Assembly (NCBI GenBank): GCA_963715445.1
Contig: OY970240.1
Coordinates: forward strand, 2,046,001 to 2,110,000
DNA from: JAAYBF01 sp963715445
GTDB taxonomy: Bacteria > Actinomycetota > Thermoleophilia > Solirubrobacterales > Thermoleophilaceae
Reading direction: 5' to 3'
Length of the DNA: 64,000 nucleotides
The notes below the pieces were generated by a model, which saw only the letters and a program-made list of their open reading frames with translations, had not been told where the DNA came from and ran no database searches. Below, piece after piece: positions 27,038 to 35,315 of the stretch (its first letter is position 1; each line of letters opens with the position of its first letter). A program made the position numbers and the translations under genes.

Positions 27038-28350
27038 TGGGCGCCCGCCCTCCGCTTCCCGACGGGCCCTTTCTCGTGGTGGGGCTCGCGCGCTCGGGGC
27101 AGGCCGCCGCGCGGATGCTGACCGTGCGCGGGGAGGAGGTCGTCGGAGTCGATTCGGGCAGCCCGATCGTGAACCTGCCGATGTTCGACGCGCATCTCGG
27201 CGTCGACGGGGTCGACCTGCTGGGCGAGCGGGGCATCCGCACGGTCGTCAAGAGCCCCGGCGTGCCAAACGATGCGCCGGTCGTGGTCGCGGCTCGCGAG
27301 CGGGGGATCGAGGTCCTCGGCGAGCTCGAGCTGGCGTGGCGGCTGCTGCCGAACCGCTTCGTCGCCGTGACCGGGACCAACGGCAAGACGACGACCGTCG
27401 AGCTGCTCGGCGCGATCTGGCGCGCGGCGGGGCTGCCGGTCGCCGTAGCCGGCAACGTCGGCACTCCGCTGGCGTCGCTCGTGGGCCTGCTGGACCCCGC
27501 CGCCACGGTGATCTGCGAGGCGTCGAGCTTCCAGCTCGAGGACACGACCGCCTTCGCGCCCGAGGTGGCCGTGCTGCTCAACGTCACCGAGGATCACCTC
27601 GACCGCCACGGCAGCCTCGCCGCCTACCAGGCTGCCAAGGAGCGGATCTTCGCCTCGCAGGGCGAGGAGGACTGGGCGGTGACGCCTCCGGCGCTGCGCC
27701 CGCGAGGGCACGCGCGCTGGCTCGGGTTCGGCCCTGGCGCGGACGCCGACGTGGCCGGCGGGGAGCTTCGCTTCCGGGGCGAGGCGCTGATGCCGATCGG
27801 CGAGCTGCGCCTGCGCGGCGCCCACAACGTGGAGAACGCGCTCGCCGCGACGGCGGCGGCGTTGGCGGGCTCGGCGCTCGACCCGGCCGCCGTTGTCGAG
27901 GCGCTGCGCGCGTTCCCGGGCGTCGAGCACCGGCTCGAGGACATCGCCACGGTCGGCGGGGTGCTCTACGTCAACGACTCGAAGGCCACCAACCCAGCGT
28001 CGGCGGTGCGCGGCATTGAGGGGTTCGACGGTGGAGTCCATGTGATCCTCGGCGGGAGCCTCAAGCAGGGCGGCTTCACGGGGCTGCGCGAAGCGATCGG
28101 CTCGCGCTGCCGGGCGGCCTACCTGATCGGGACGGCCGCCGAGCGCCTGGCCGAGGACCTCGAGGGCACCGTTCCGCTGGTTCGCAGCGGCACGCTCGAG
28201 CAGGCCGTGGCCGACGCCACGGCCGCCGCGCAGGCCGGCGAGGTGGTGCTGCTGTCCCCGGCCTGCGCGAGCTTCGACGCCTTTCGCGACTACGAGCAGC
28301 GCGGCGCGCGGTTCAAGGAGCTGATCGCCGCGCTCGAGGCGGCGGAATGA
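27037..28350 (+). CDS. murD: UDP-MurNAc-L-alanine:D-glutamate ligase MurD
   Basis: From GTG 27037, which overlaps the mraY stop, the protein has 437 residues. It shows an N-terminal Rossmann-like domain (FLVVGLARSGQAAARML), the ATP loop AVTGTNGKTTTVELL, LNVTEDHLDRHGS in the central domain, and the C-terminal domain NDSKATNPASAVRGIEGF with LSPACASFDAFRDYEQRG. An open frame reaching upstream to 26425 lies inside mraY and is not real. Confidence 0.95.
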   Translation: MGARPPLPDGPFLVVGLARSGQAAARMLTVRGEEVVGVDSGSPIVNLPMFDAHLGVDGVDLLGERGIRTVVKSPGVPNDAPVVVAARERGIEVLGELELAWRLLPNRFVAVTGTNGKTTTVELLGAIWRAAGLPVAVAGNVGTPLASLVGLLDPAATVICEASSFQLEDTTAFAPEVAVLLNVTEDHLDRHGSLAAYQAAKERIFASQGEEDWAVTPPALRPRGHARWLGFGPGADADVAGGELRFRGEALMPIGELRLRGAHNVENALAATAAALAGSALDPAAVVEALRAFPGVEHRLEDIATVGGVLYVNDSKATNPASAVRGIEGFDGGVHVILGGSLKQGGFTGLREAIGSRCRAAYLIGTAAERLAEDLEGTVPLVRSGTLEQAVADATAAAQAGEVVLLSPACASFDAFRDYEQRGARFKELIAALEAAE

Positions 28351-28380
28351 GTTTTGGCGTGCGCGTCGAAGGGGTCTCGG

Positions 28381-29661
28381 ATGGCCGCCGCAGCCAAAGG
28401 GTCCCAGCGCCGGAGTCCGGCCAAGAAGGGACGCACCGCGCGGCCGGTGGAGTACACGATCCTCTACACGGCGACCCTCTGCACCCTCGCCGTGGGCGCG
28501 CTGATGGTGTACTCGGCGAGCTCCGCCGAATCTCTCCTGAACGGGTCGGGGGACTCGTGGATGTACCTCAAACGCTACGTGTCCCTGGGGCTGATCGGCC
28601 TCGGCGTGATGTACGTCGCCTCGCGCCACGGCCTCAAGCTGGTGCGCCAGCTGACCCCGATGCTGCTCGGGGCGGCCTTCTTCCTGACCGTCGCCGTGAT
28701 GGTGCCCGGAGTGGGCGTGACGGTGAACGGCGCGACGCGCTGGCTCGGCGCCGGCCCGCTGCAGTTCCAGCCGTCGGAGCTCTTGAAGCTGGCGCTGGTG
28801 CTCTACACGGCCCAGGTGCTGGCTACGCGGCCGCGCTCGGTCGAGACGCTGGGCGGGCTCTTCAAGCCGCTGCTGATCGTGATCGGCGTGGCGTTCCTGC
28901 TGCTGATGAAGCAGCCGGACATGGGCACGTCGATGGTCATCTGCTTCACCGTTGGGTCACTGCTGGTGGCGGCCGGGACGCCGATGCGCCATCTCGGCAC
29001 GCTCTTCGGCGGGCTCGCTGTGATGGCGCTCGCGCTGGCCGTGGTGGAGCCCTACCGGATGGAGCGCCTGACGGCTTTCATCGACCCGTTCGCGGATGCC
29101 GGGGACACCGGCTTCCAGGCCGTCCAGGGGCTGACGGCGATCGGCTCGGGCGGGCTCTTCGGAGTCGGCCTCGGCGAGTCGGTCCAGAAGATCTTCTACC
29201 TGCCCGAGGCCCACACCGACATGATCCTGGCGATCATCGGCGAGGAGATCGGGGTGGTGGGCATCGCCGGAGTCGCGGCCCTCTACGGGATGATCGGCTA
29301 CGCGGGGCTGCGCACCGCGAAGGCGGCGCGCGACCACTACTCGAAGCTGCTGGCGGCGGGCATCACCTCGCTGATCCTCTGCCAGGCGAGCCTCAACTTC
29401 TTCGCGGTGCTCGGCATGGCGCCCCTGACCGGGGTGCCGCTGCCCTTCATCTCCTACGGCAGCACCAACCTGATCGTGCTGCTCGGCGGTATGGGGCTGC
29501 TGCTGAACGTCGCGGCAACCGGCGGCCTGCCGGCACGGGCAGCCAAGCCGCGTCTGCGGGCGATCGACGGAGGCATGAGCGTTGAAGATCGTGATCGCGG
29601 CCGGGGGCACGGCGGGGCACGTGGTGCCGGCGCTGGCCGTCGCCGACGCACTGCGGGATAG
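28381..29661 (+). CDS. ftsW: Septal peptidoglycan glycosyltransferase FtsW
   Basis: FtsW is a SEDS-family polymerase that works with the FtsI transpeptidase. From ATG 28381 (AAGGGG at 28369-28374) it has 426 residues and about ten membrane segments. Seen: MVYSASSAESL, WLGAGPLQFQPSELLKLALV, KQPDMGTSMV, LPEAHTDMILAIIGEEIG and GVPLPFISYGSTNLIVLL. The frame continues about 80 bases into murG and gives a Gly/Arg-rich cytosolic tail. A TTG at 28354 would add nine residues. Confidence 0.94.
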   Translation: MAAAAKGSQRRSPAKKGRTARPVEYTILYTATLCTLAVGALMVYSASSAESLLNGSGDSWMYLKRYVSLGLIGLGVMYVASRHGLKLVRQLTPMLLGAAFFLTVAVMVPGVGVTVNGATRWLGAGPLQFQPSELLKLALVLYTAQVLATRPRSVETLGGLFKPLLIVIGVAFLLLMKQPDMGTSMVICFTVGSLLVAAGTPMRHLGTLFGGLAVMALALAVVEPYRMERLTAFIDPFADAGDTGFQAVQGLTAIGSGGLFGVGLGESVQKIFYLPEAHTDMILAIIGEEIGVVGIAGVAALYGMIGYAGLRTAKAARDHYSKLLAAGITSLILCQASLNFFAVLGMAPLTGVPLPFISYGSTNLIVLLGGMGLLLNVAATGGLPARAAKPRLRAIDGGMSVEDRDRGRGHGGARGAGAGRRRRTAG

Positions 29662-30664
29662 CGGAGCGTCGGTCGAGTTCGTCGGGGGCGAGCGGGCCGA
29701 GGCCGAGCTCGTGCCCGCCGCCGGCTATCCGCTCCATCAGCTGCGGGTCAGCGGCCTGGACCGCCGCAACCCGCTGAAGGCGGCTCGCTCGCTCGCGATG
29801 GCGCTGCGCGCGGCAGCGGCGGCTCGCAGCCTGCTGCGCAGGCTCGACGCCGACGTGGTGCTCGGCGGTGGCGGCTACGTCGCCGGCCCGGTGGGCCTCG
29901 CCGCCCGCACGCTGAGGCTGCCGCTCGCCCTGACCGAGGCCGACAGCCATCTGGGGATCACCAACCGCATGCTCGCTCCGCTGGCTCAGCGGGTGTTCCT
30001 GGCCTTTCCGCTCGAGGGGCGCAGCGGGTCGCGCTACGAGGTGACCGGCCGGCCGATCCCGGCCGGCACGCTGAGCGCCGACCGCCGGAGCGCCCGCGAG
30101 CGCTTCGGGATCGGCCAGGACGAGCGCTGCCTGCTGGTGTTCGGCGGATCGCTCGGGGCGCGGCGCCTCAACGAGGCGACGCTCGAGGCGTTCGGCGAGG
30201 TGGCGGAGCCGTGCGCCGTGCTGCACGCGTGCGGCGCGCGCGACCACGCCGACCTGGAGCGCCGCCTGGTCGAGATCGGATCTCCGCCTCACTACCGGCT
30301 CCACCCTTACATCGAGCCGTTCGGAGACGCCCTCGCCGCGGCGGACCTCGCGGTCGCCCGGGCGGGGGGCTCGGTGTTCGAGCTGGCCGCGGCCGGAGTG
30401 CCGGCGGTGCTCGTGCCCTATCCCCACGCCACCGCCGATCACCAGACGCTGAACGCCCGCCACATGGCAGCGGCTGGAGCCGCCGTGGTGGTGCCCGACG
30501 GCGAGCTCGACGGCCCGCGCCTGGCGCGGGAGGTGGGGGCGCTCCTGGCGGCTCCTGAGCGCCTGCGGCAGATGGCCGCCGCCGCGCGCGCGGCCGCCAG
30601 GCCGGACGCGGCCGAGCGCATCGCGCACGGCGTGCTGGCGCTCGCCGAGGGAGCGAAGCCATGA
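29582..30664 (+). CDS. murG: Lipid II synthase MurG
   Basis: MurG adds GlcNAc from UDP-GlcNAc to lipid I. The 360-residue GT28 enzyme has the N-terminal glycine loop IAAGGTAGHVVPALAVADAL, GGGGYVAGPVGLAA, FGGSLGARRLNE, and the donor site ARAGGSVFELAAAGVPAVLVPYP. The start is TTG 29582 with GGAGG at 29569-29573. It overlaps ftsW by 80 bases in another frame and overlaps murC by ATGA. Confidence 0.95.
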   Translation: MKIVIAAGGTAGHVVPALAVADALRDSGASVEFVGGERAEAELVPAAGYPLHQLRVSGLDRRNPLKAARSLAMALRAAAAARSLLRRLDADVVLGGGGYVAGPVGLAARTLRLPLALTEADSHLGITNRMLAPLAQRVFLAFPLEGRSGSRYEVTGRPIPAGTLSADRRSARERFGIGQDERCLLVFGGSLGARRLNEATLEAFGEVAEPCAVLHACGARDHADLERRLVEIGSPPHYRLHPYIEPFGDALAAADLAVARAGGSVFELAAAGVPAVLVPYPHATADHQTLNARHMAAAGAAVVVPDGELDGPRLAREVGALLAAPERLRQMAAAARAAARPDAAERIAHGVLALAEGAKP

Positions 30665-32010
30665 CGGACGCGCCGTTCGCCTCCCGCCAGCTGCACTTCA
30701 TCGGCATCGGCGGCGCCGGCATGAGCGGCCTCGCGCTCGTAGCGCGCGCGCTTGGCGCCGAGGTGACGGGCTCCGATCGGGCCGACTCGTCCTACTCGGA
30801 GCGCCTGCGCGAGGCGGGGATCGAGCCTGCGATCGGCCACGACGCGGCCAACCTCCCCGCCGGGGCGGAGGTGGTGGTGTCGACGGCGATCCCCGAGCAG
30901 AACCCCGAGCTGGCGGCCGCGCGGGCGGCCAGCGCGCCGGTGCTCCACCGCAGCGACCTGCTCGGCGAGGTCTCGCGCCTCAAGCGCTCGATCGCCGTGT
31001 CGGGAACCCACGGCAAGACCACCACCAGCGCGATGATCGCCCACGTCCTGACGGCGACTGGCCGCGACCCGGCCTACCTGATCGGCGGCGAGCTGCGCTC
31101 CGCGGGCACGAACGCCGTCTGGGGCTCGGGCGAGTGGATCGTGATCGAGGCTGACGAGTCCGACCGTTCGCTCGTGCGGCTCGCCCGCGACGTCGCGGTG
31201 GTGACCAACGCCGAGCTGGACCATCACGCCACCTACGCGTCCCTGGCCGACCTCTACGAGGCCTTCGAGGAGTTCGTCGCGCCGTCGGACTTGAGGATCC
31301 TCGGCGACGGCGTGGACCTCCCGGGCGAGGGGAGGGCGCTGAGCTACGGGATCGACAGCGGCGAGCTGCGGGCCGAGTCCGTGACGCTGCGGCCGCTGGG
31401 CTCGCGCTTCGTGGTGGAGGGGGTGGAGGTCGAGCTGGGCGTGCCGGGGCTTCACAACGTGCAGAACGCGCTCGCGGCACTCGCCGCCTGTCGCGAGGCC
31501 GGTGTGCCGCTCGCCGAGGCCGCCGCCGCGCTGCCCGGCTTCAACGGCACCGGGAGGCGCTTCGAGGGGCGCGGCGCGACCGCCGGCGGGGCGCAGGTCT
31601 ACGACGACTACGCCCACCACCCGACCGAGGTCCGGGCAACGCTGGAGGCGGCGCGCTCGCTGGAGGCCAAGCGGCTGATCGCCTGCTTCCAGCCCCATCT
31701 CTATTCCCGCACGCGTGAGCTCGCCGCGGAGTTCGGCCGCGCGCTGGCGATCGCCGACGTGGTCGTGGTCCTCGACGTCTACCCGGCGCGTGAGCGCGCC
31801 GAGGACTTCCCCGGCGTGACCGGCCTCCTGATCGCCGAGGCGGCGGCCGATGCCGCGGCGGGACGGCCGGTGTGGTGGCTTCCGTCGATGGAAGACGCCG
31901 AGCGGATGCTCGCCGAGGATCTCGGCGAAGGCGACGTGCTGCTCACCCTGGGAGCGGGGGACGTGGACCGGCTGGCTGCCGGCCTCACGGCGGGCGAGGG
32001 CGCCCGATGA
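30661..32010 (+). CDS. murC: UDP-MurNAc:L-alanine ligase MurC
   Basis: MurC adds the first L-alanine to UDP-MurNAc. The 449-residue protein has FIGIGGAGMSGLALVARALG at the N-terminus, the ATP loop VSGTHGKTTTSAMI, VIEADESDRSL, TNAELDHHATY and the C-terminal VYDDYAHHPTEVRATL. It is joined to murG and murB by four-base ATGA overlaps, so the block is translationally coupled. Confidence 0.96.
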   Translation: MTDAPFASRQLHFIGIGGAGMSGLALVARALGAEVTGSDRADSSYSERLREAGIEPAIGHDAANLPAGAEVVVSTAIPEQNPELAAARAASAPVLHRSDLLGEVSRLKRSIAVSGTHGKTTTSAMIAHVLTATGRDPAYLIGGELRSAGTNAVWGSGEWIVIEADESDRSLVRLARDVAVVTNAELDHHATYASLADLYEAFEEFVAPSDLRILGDGVDLPGEGRALSYGIDSGELRAESVTLRPLGSRFVVEGVEVELGVPGLHNVQNALAALAACREAGVPLAEAAAALPGFNGTGRRFEGRGATAGGAQVYDDYAHHPTEVRATLEAARSLEAKRLIACFQPHLYSRTRELAAEFGRALAIADVVVVLDVYPARERAEDFPGVTGLLIAEAAADAAAGRPVWWLPSMEDAERMLAEDLGEGDVLLTLGAGDVDRLAAGLTAGEGAR

Positions 32011-32921
32011 AGACCCCGGAGGGAGTGCGCAGCGACCATCCGCTCGAGCGCCTCACGACCGTGCGCACGGGCGGCTCCGCCGACTTCTTCGCGCGCCCGG
32101 CCGACGAGGCGGCGCTGCGGGACCTGCTCGCCTGGGCAGATGCCGAGCAGATCGAGGTAGGAGTGGTCGGCTCGGGATCGAACCTCCTGATAGCCGATGA
32201 GGGGTTCCGCGGACTGGTCATCAAGTTGGACGGCGAGCTCGCCCAGATCGAGCGCGTCGGTCCGCGCCTGCTCTGCGGCGGCGGCGCGCGGCTTCCGCAG
32301 GCCGCCGCACGCGCCGCGCGCGAGGGCCTGTCGGGCCTGGAGTTCGGCGTGAACATCCCGGGCACGGTCGGCGGAGCGGTGCGGATGAACGCCAACGCCT
32401 ACGGCGGAGATCTCTCCACCGTCCTCGAGTGGGTCGACGTCGCGACGCCGGACGGGATCGATCGGCGCGTGCCCTCGGACCTCGGGTTCTCCTACCGGCG
32501 CTCCAACCTCGGCCCGCGGGAGATCGTCGCGCGGGCCTCGTTCGAGCTCGCCGCGGCTGAGCCCGAGGACGTCAAGGCGACGCTCGCGGACATGCGCAGG
32601 CGCCGCCACGCCGCACAGCCCTCCGGTATCAAGACCTTCGGCTCGACTTTCAAGAATCCCGACGACCCCCGCGCGGAGGGTCGCAGCGCCGGCGTGCTGC
32701 TCGACGAGGCCGGCTGTCAGGGCCTGCGGGTGGGCGGCGCGCGCTTCTCGGAGAAGCACGCGAACTTCGTGGAGAACACCGGCGATGCGACGACGGCCGA
32801 TGTGATCGCCCTGATGGCCGAGGGCCGGCGCAGGGTGCGCGAGCGCTTCGGCGTGAGCCTCGAGCCCGAGGTGCAGCTGCTGGGCGACGTGGATGCCTCG
32901 GCCCTCGGGGAGGGCGAATGA
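32007..32921 (+). CDS. murB: UDP-N-acetylenolpyruvoylglucosamine reductase MurB
   Basis: MurB is a FAD enzyme that reduces UDP-GlcNAc-enolpyruvate to UDP-MurNAc. From ATG 32007, overlapping the murC stop, it has 304 residues. Motifs: LTTVRTGGSADFFARP, VGSGSNLLIADEGFRGLVI, GLEFGVNIPGTVGGAVRMNA, YRRSNLG, and KTFGSTFKNP with the Ser of a type I/II MurB. It overlaps ftsQ by four bases. The order murC-murB-ftsQ-ftsZ is common in Gram-positive dcw clusters. Confidence 0.95.
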   Translation: MKTPEGVRSDHPLERLTTVRTGGSADFFARPADEAALRDLLAWADAEQIEVGVVGSGSNLLIADEGFRGLVIKLDGELAQIERVGPRLLCGGGARLPQAAARAAREGLSGLEFGVNIPGTVGGAVRMNANAYGGDLSTVLEWVDVATPDGIDRRVPSDLGFSYRRSNLGPREIVARASFELAAAEPEDVKATLADMRRRRHAAQPSGIKTFGSTFKNPDDPRAEGRSAGVLLDEAGCQGLRVGGARFSEKHANFVENTGDATTADVIALMAEGRRRVRERFGVSLEPEVQLLGDVDASALGEGE

Positions 32922-33919
32922 GGGCGGCCCTCGCACTGCCGCGCCCGGCGCTCGCCGCCGCGCGCCTGCGCAGCGCCCTGGCGCCCGGGCCGCGCCTGCG
33001 CCGCCGCCTGATCGTGGTCGCGGCGCTGGCGCTCCTGCTGGCGGCGTTCTACGCCTTCTGGCTGCGCGACTCCTCGCTCGTGGCGGTGGAGAGGGTGGAG
33101 GTGACCGGCCTGACCAGCCGCGACTCGGACAGGGTCCGCTCGGCGATCACCTCGGTGGCCGAGGAGATGACGACGCTGCACCTGGACACCGCTCGACTGG
33201 AGGAGACGGCGCAGGCGTTCCCGGTGGTCCGCGCGATCCAGGTCACACCCGACTTCCCCAACGGCCTCCATGTGGAGGTCATCGAGCATCGCCCGGCGGC
33301 CTACGTGGTGGCCGCGGGCAAGCGCACGCCCGTGGCCGGTGACGGCAGCGTCCTCGTGGGGCTCCCCGTGGAGGGCTCGCTGCCCACGATCGAGCTCTCC
33401 TCCGGCGCGCTGCCCGTTGGCGAGCTGGCGCCCGGCGCCGCGCGGACCGCCGCCCGGGTGGCCGGCGCGGCTCCCGCGGCGATCCTCGGCCGGTTGGAGG
33501 CCGTCGCCCTGGAGCCCGCCCCGCGCGGAGTCGTCGTTCAGGTCACAGACGGGCCGGAGATCGTCTTCGGAGCGCCCACGCGCCTCGCTGCGAAGTGGGC
33601 TGCCGCCGTGCGAGTGCTCGCCGACGAGGACGCCGCGGGCGCCGCCTACGTGGACGTCAGGATTCCCGGCCGCCCGGCGGCGGGTGGCCTCCCGGTAGAG
33701 ACGTTGGAGCCGGTTGCCCCGGTTGGCGGGGAGACCCTCGCCACGACGCCCGACGGGACGGCCGTGGTGACCCCCGAGGTCCCCGTGGACGGACTTGCGG
33801 AGCCCACGGCGGAGACTCCGGTGGAGGCTCCCACGCCCTCTGTCGAAGCCCCGGTGCCTACGCCCTCGGCGGACCCGCTGGGAGGCGGTGGAGGCGCCAC
33901 CGCCAGCCCTCAACCTTGA
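32918..33919 (+). CDS. ftsQ: Cell division protein FtsQ/DivIB
   Basis: The 333-residue bitopic protein has a basic cytosolic N-terminus (about 1-30), a membrane helix (RLIVVAALALLLAAFYAFWL, about 30-50), a POTRA domain (VAVERVEVTGLTSRDSDRVR, about 55-125) and a beta domain. A tail of about 80 residues rich in Pro, Val, Thr and Glu (from about 255) is unusual for FtsQ. It should help assemble FtsL and FtsW at the septum. It is the last gene before a 221-base gap with hairpins and a new promoter. Confidence 0.88.
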   Translation: MRAALALPRPALAAARLRSALAPGPRLRRRLIVVAALALLLAAFYAFWLRDSSLVAVERVEVTGLTSRDSDRVRSAITSVAEEMTTLHLDTARLEETAQAFPVVRAIQVTPDFPNGLHVEVIEHRPAAYVVAAGKRTPVAGDGSVLVGLPVEGSLPTIELSSGALPVGELAPGAARTAARVAGAAPAAILGRLEAVALEPAPRGVVVQVTDGPEIVFGAPTRLAAKWAAAVRVLADEDAAGAAYVDVRIPGRPAAGGLPVETLEPVAPVGGETLATTPDGTAVVTPEVPVDGLAEPTAETPVEAPTPSVEAPVPTPSADPLGGGGGATASPQP

Positions 33920-33936
33920 GTTGAGACTCTGCACAA

Positions 33937-33957
33937 CTCTCGATCTCTGATCGAGGG
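33937..33957 (+). terminator. Hairpin between ftsQ and ftsZ
   Basis: CTCTCGATC and GATCGAGGG pair over nine positions (one G-U) around a TCT loop. A weaker GAGTTG/CAACTC pair spans the ftsQ stop just upstream. Together they may end or thin out the dcw transcript before the separate ftsZ promoter. There is no T-run. Confidence 0.4.
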
Positions 33958-33986
33958 TAAGGATGGACGATCGGTTGAAGGATGTG

Positions 33987-34016
33987 TTGACAGATCCGTC
34001 GAATCATCCGTACAGT
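33987..34016 (+). promoter_or_regulatory. Promoter of ftsZ
   Basis: A perfect TTGACA (33987-33992) and TACAGT (34011-34016) with an 18-base spacer form the best promoter match I saw in the window. Transcription would start near 34023 and leave a leader of about 118 bases. A dedicated strong ftsZ promoter is common in bacteria. Confidence 0.7.
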
Positions 34017-34140
34017 GCCGGTTTGCAGCGATTGCTCGACGGCGCAGAAACCCTCGATGATCGCTTGATAGTCGGACAGAAGCTCTGACCGGCACGTAAC
34101 CAGCATCGGACCCGAGCACACGAGGCGAGGACACAAAGCG

Positions 34141-35229
34141 ATGGACACGGGCAGCTACTTGGCGGTCATCAAGGTCGTCGGCATCGGCGGCGGTGGCACG
34201 AACGCCGTCAACCGGATGGTCGACGCAGGTCTCAAGGGCGTTGAGTTCATCGCGGTCAACACCGACGCGCAGGCGCTGCAGATGTGCGACGCCGACATCA
34301 AGCTTCAGATCGGCAACGATCTCACCCGCGGGCTCGGCGCAGGCGCCAACCCCGAGGTTGGCTACGGCGCCGCCAACGAGAGCCGCGACGAGATCAAGGA
34401 AGCGCTCAAGGGCGCAGACATGGTGTTCGTCACCGCAGGCGAGGGCGGCGGCACCGGAACCGGCGCCGCCCCGGTCGTCGCGGAGGTCGCCAAGCAGGAG
34501 ATCGGCGCGCTGACCGTAGGCGTCGTGACCCGCCCGTTCGAGTTCGAGGGCACTCAGCGCCGCCGTCAGTCCGACGACGGCGTCAACAGCCTGCGCGACC
34601 AGGTCGACACGCTGATCGTGATCCCGAACGAGAAGCTGCTTGCCGTCGTGGAGCGCCGCACCAGCATCCTCGAGGCCTTCCGCGAGGCGGACAACGTGCT
34701 GCGCCAGGGCGTGCAGGGCATCACCGACCTGATCACGATCCCCGGTCTGATCAACCTCGACTTCGCCGACGTGCGCACGATCATGCAGGACGCCGGATCG
34801 GCGCTGATGGGCATCGGCGAGGCCGGCGGCGAGAACCGCGCGGCCGAGGCGGCCAAGAACGCCATCTCCAGCCCGCTGCTCGAGCAGTCCGTCGAGGGCG
34901 CCACCGGCATCCTCCTGAACATCACCGGCGGCAGCGATCTCGGCCTGTTCGAGGTCAACGAGGCGGCGGAGATCATCCAGAGCGCCGCCGATCAGAACTC
35001 CAACATCATCTTCGGCGCGGTCGTGGACGACTCGCTCGACGACAACGTGCGCGTGACGGTGATCGCAACGGGCTTCGAGGGACGCGGCTCGAGGCCGCTG
35101 TTCACCGAGGACTCGACCGGCCGCCGCCGCGAGCCGCGCCGCCGCGACGTCTCGATGGACGATCGCCAGCGCTCATCGCTGGAGATCTCCGACGACGACA
35201 TCGACATCCCCGAGTTCCTCAAGGACTAG
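34141..35229 (+). CDS. ftsZ: Cell division GTPase FtsZ
   Basis: FtsZ polymerises into the division ring. The 362-residue protein has the GTP-binding KVVGIGGGGTNAVNRM, the tubulin signature GGGTGTGAAPVV (from about 102), the T7 loop NLDFADVRTIM, a short Arg-rich linker (TGRRREPRRRDVS) and the conserved C-terminal peptide DDIDIPEFLKD that binds partners such as SepF or FtsW. ATG 34141 follows the leader; GAGGCGAGGA lies upstream. A perfect hairpin follows the gene. Confidence 0.97.
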   Translation: MDTGSYLAVIKVVGIGGGGTNAVNRMVDAGLKGVEFIAVNTDAQALQMCDADIKLQIGNDLTRGLGAGANPEVGYGAANESRDEIKEALKGADMVFVTAGEGGGTGTGAAPVVAEVAKQEIGALTVGVVTRPFEFEGTQRRRQSDDGVNSLRDQVDTLIVIPNEKLLAVVERRTSILEAFREADNVLRQGVQGITDLITIPGLINLDFADVRTIMQDAGSALMGIGEAGGENRAAEAAKNAISSPLLEQSVEGATGILLNITGGSDLGLFEVNEAAEIIQSAADQNSNIIFGAVVDDSLDDNVRVTVIATGFEGRGSRPLFTEDSTGRRREPRRRDVSMDDRQRSSLEISDDDIDIPEFLKD

Positions 35230-35240
35230 CTCAGAGGGTC

Positions 35241-35260
35241 GCCGGGGCCTCGGCCCCGGC
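35241..35260 (+). terminator. Terminator hairpin after ftsZ
   Basis: GCCGGGGCC and GGCCCCGGC are exact complements around a TC centre, a very GC-rich 20-base palindrome starting 12 bases after the ftsZ stop. The following gcvT has its own -10 box, so this most likely ends the ftsZ transcript. Confidence 0.65.
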
Positions 35261-35301
35261 TGATCGACGCAGGTCGGCTTCTCTGCGCCGGGGCGGCAGG
35301 T

Positions 35302-35307
35302 AGCCTC
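35302..35307 (+). promoter_or_regulatory. Putative -10 box of gcvT (leaderless)
   Basis: TAGCCT lies eight bases before the gcvT GTG at 35316, and no Shine-Dalgarno sequence is present. The 86 bases between ftsZ and gcvT are too short for a glycine riboswitch, and I see none of its conserved motifs. Confidence 0.4.
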
Positions 35308-35315
35308 TCGGCGGC

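Noticed and set aside
35230..35315. Glycine riboswitch in front of gcvT
   Set aside because: The gap is only 86 bases, is filled by the ftsZ terminator and a -10 box, and shows none of the conserved glycine aptamer motifs.
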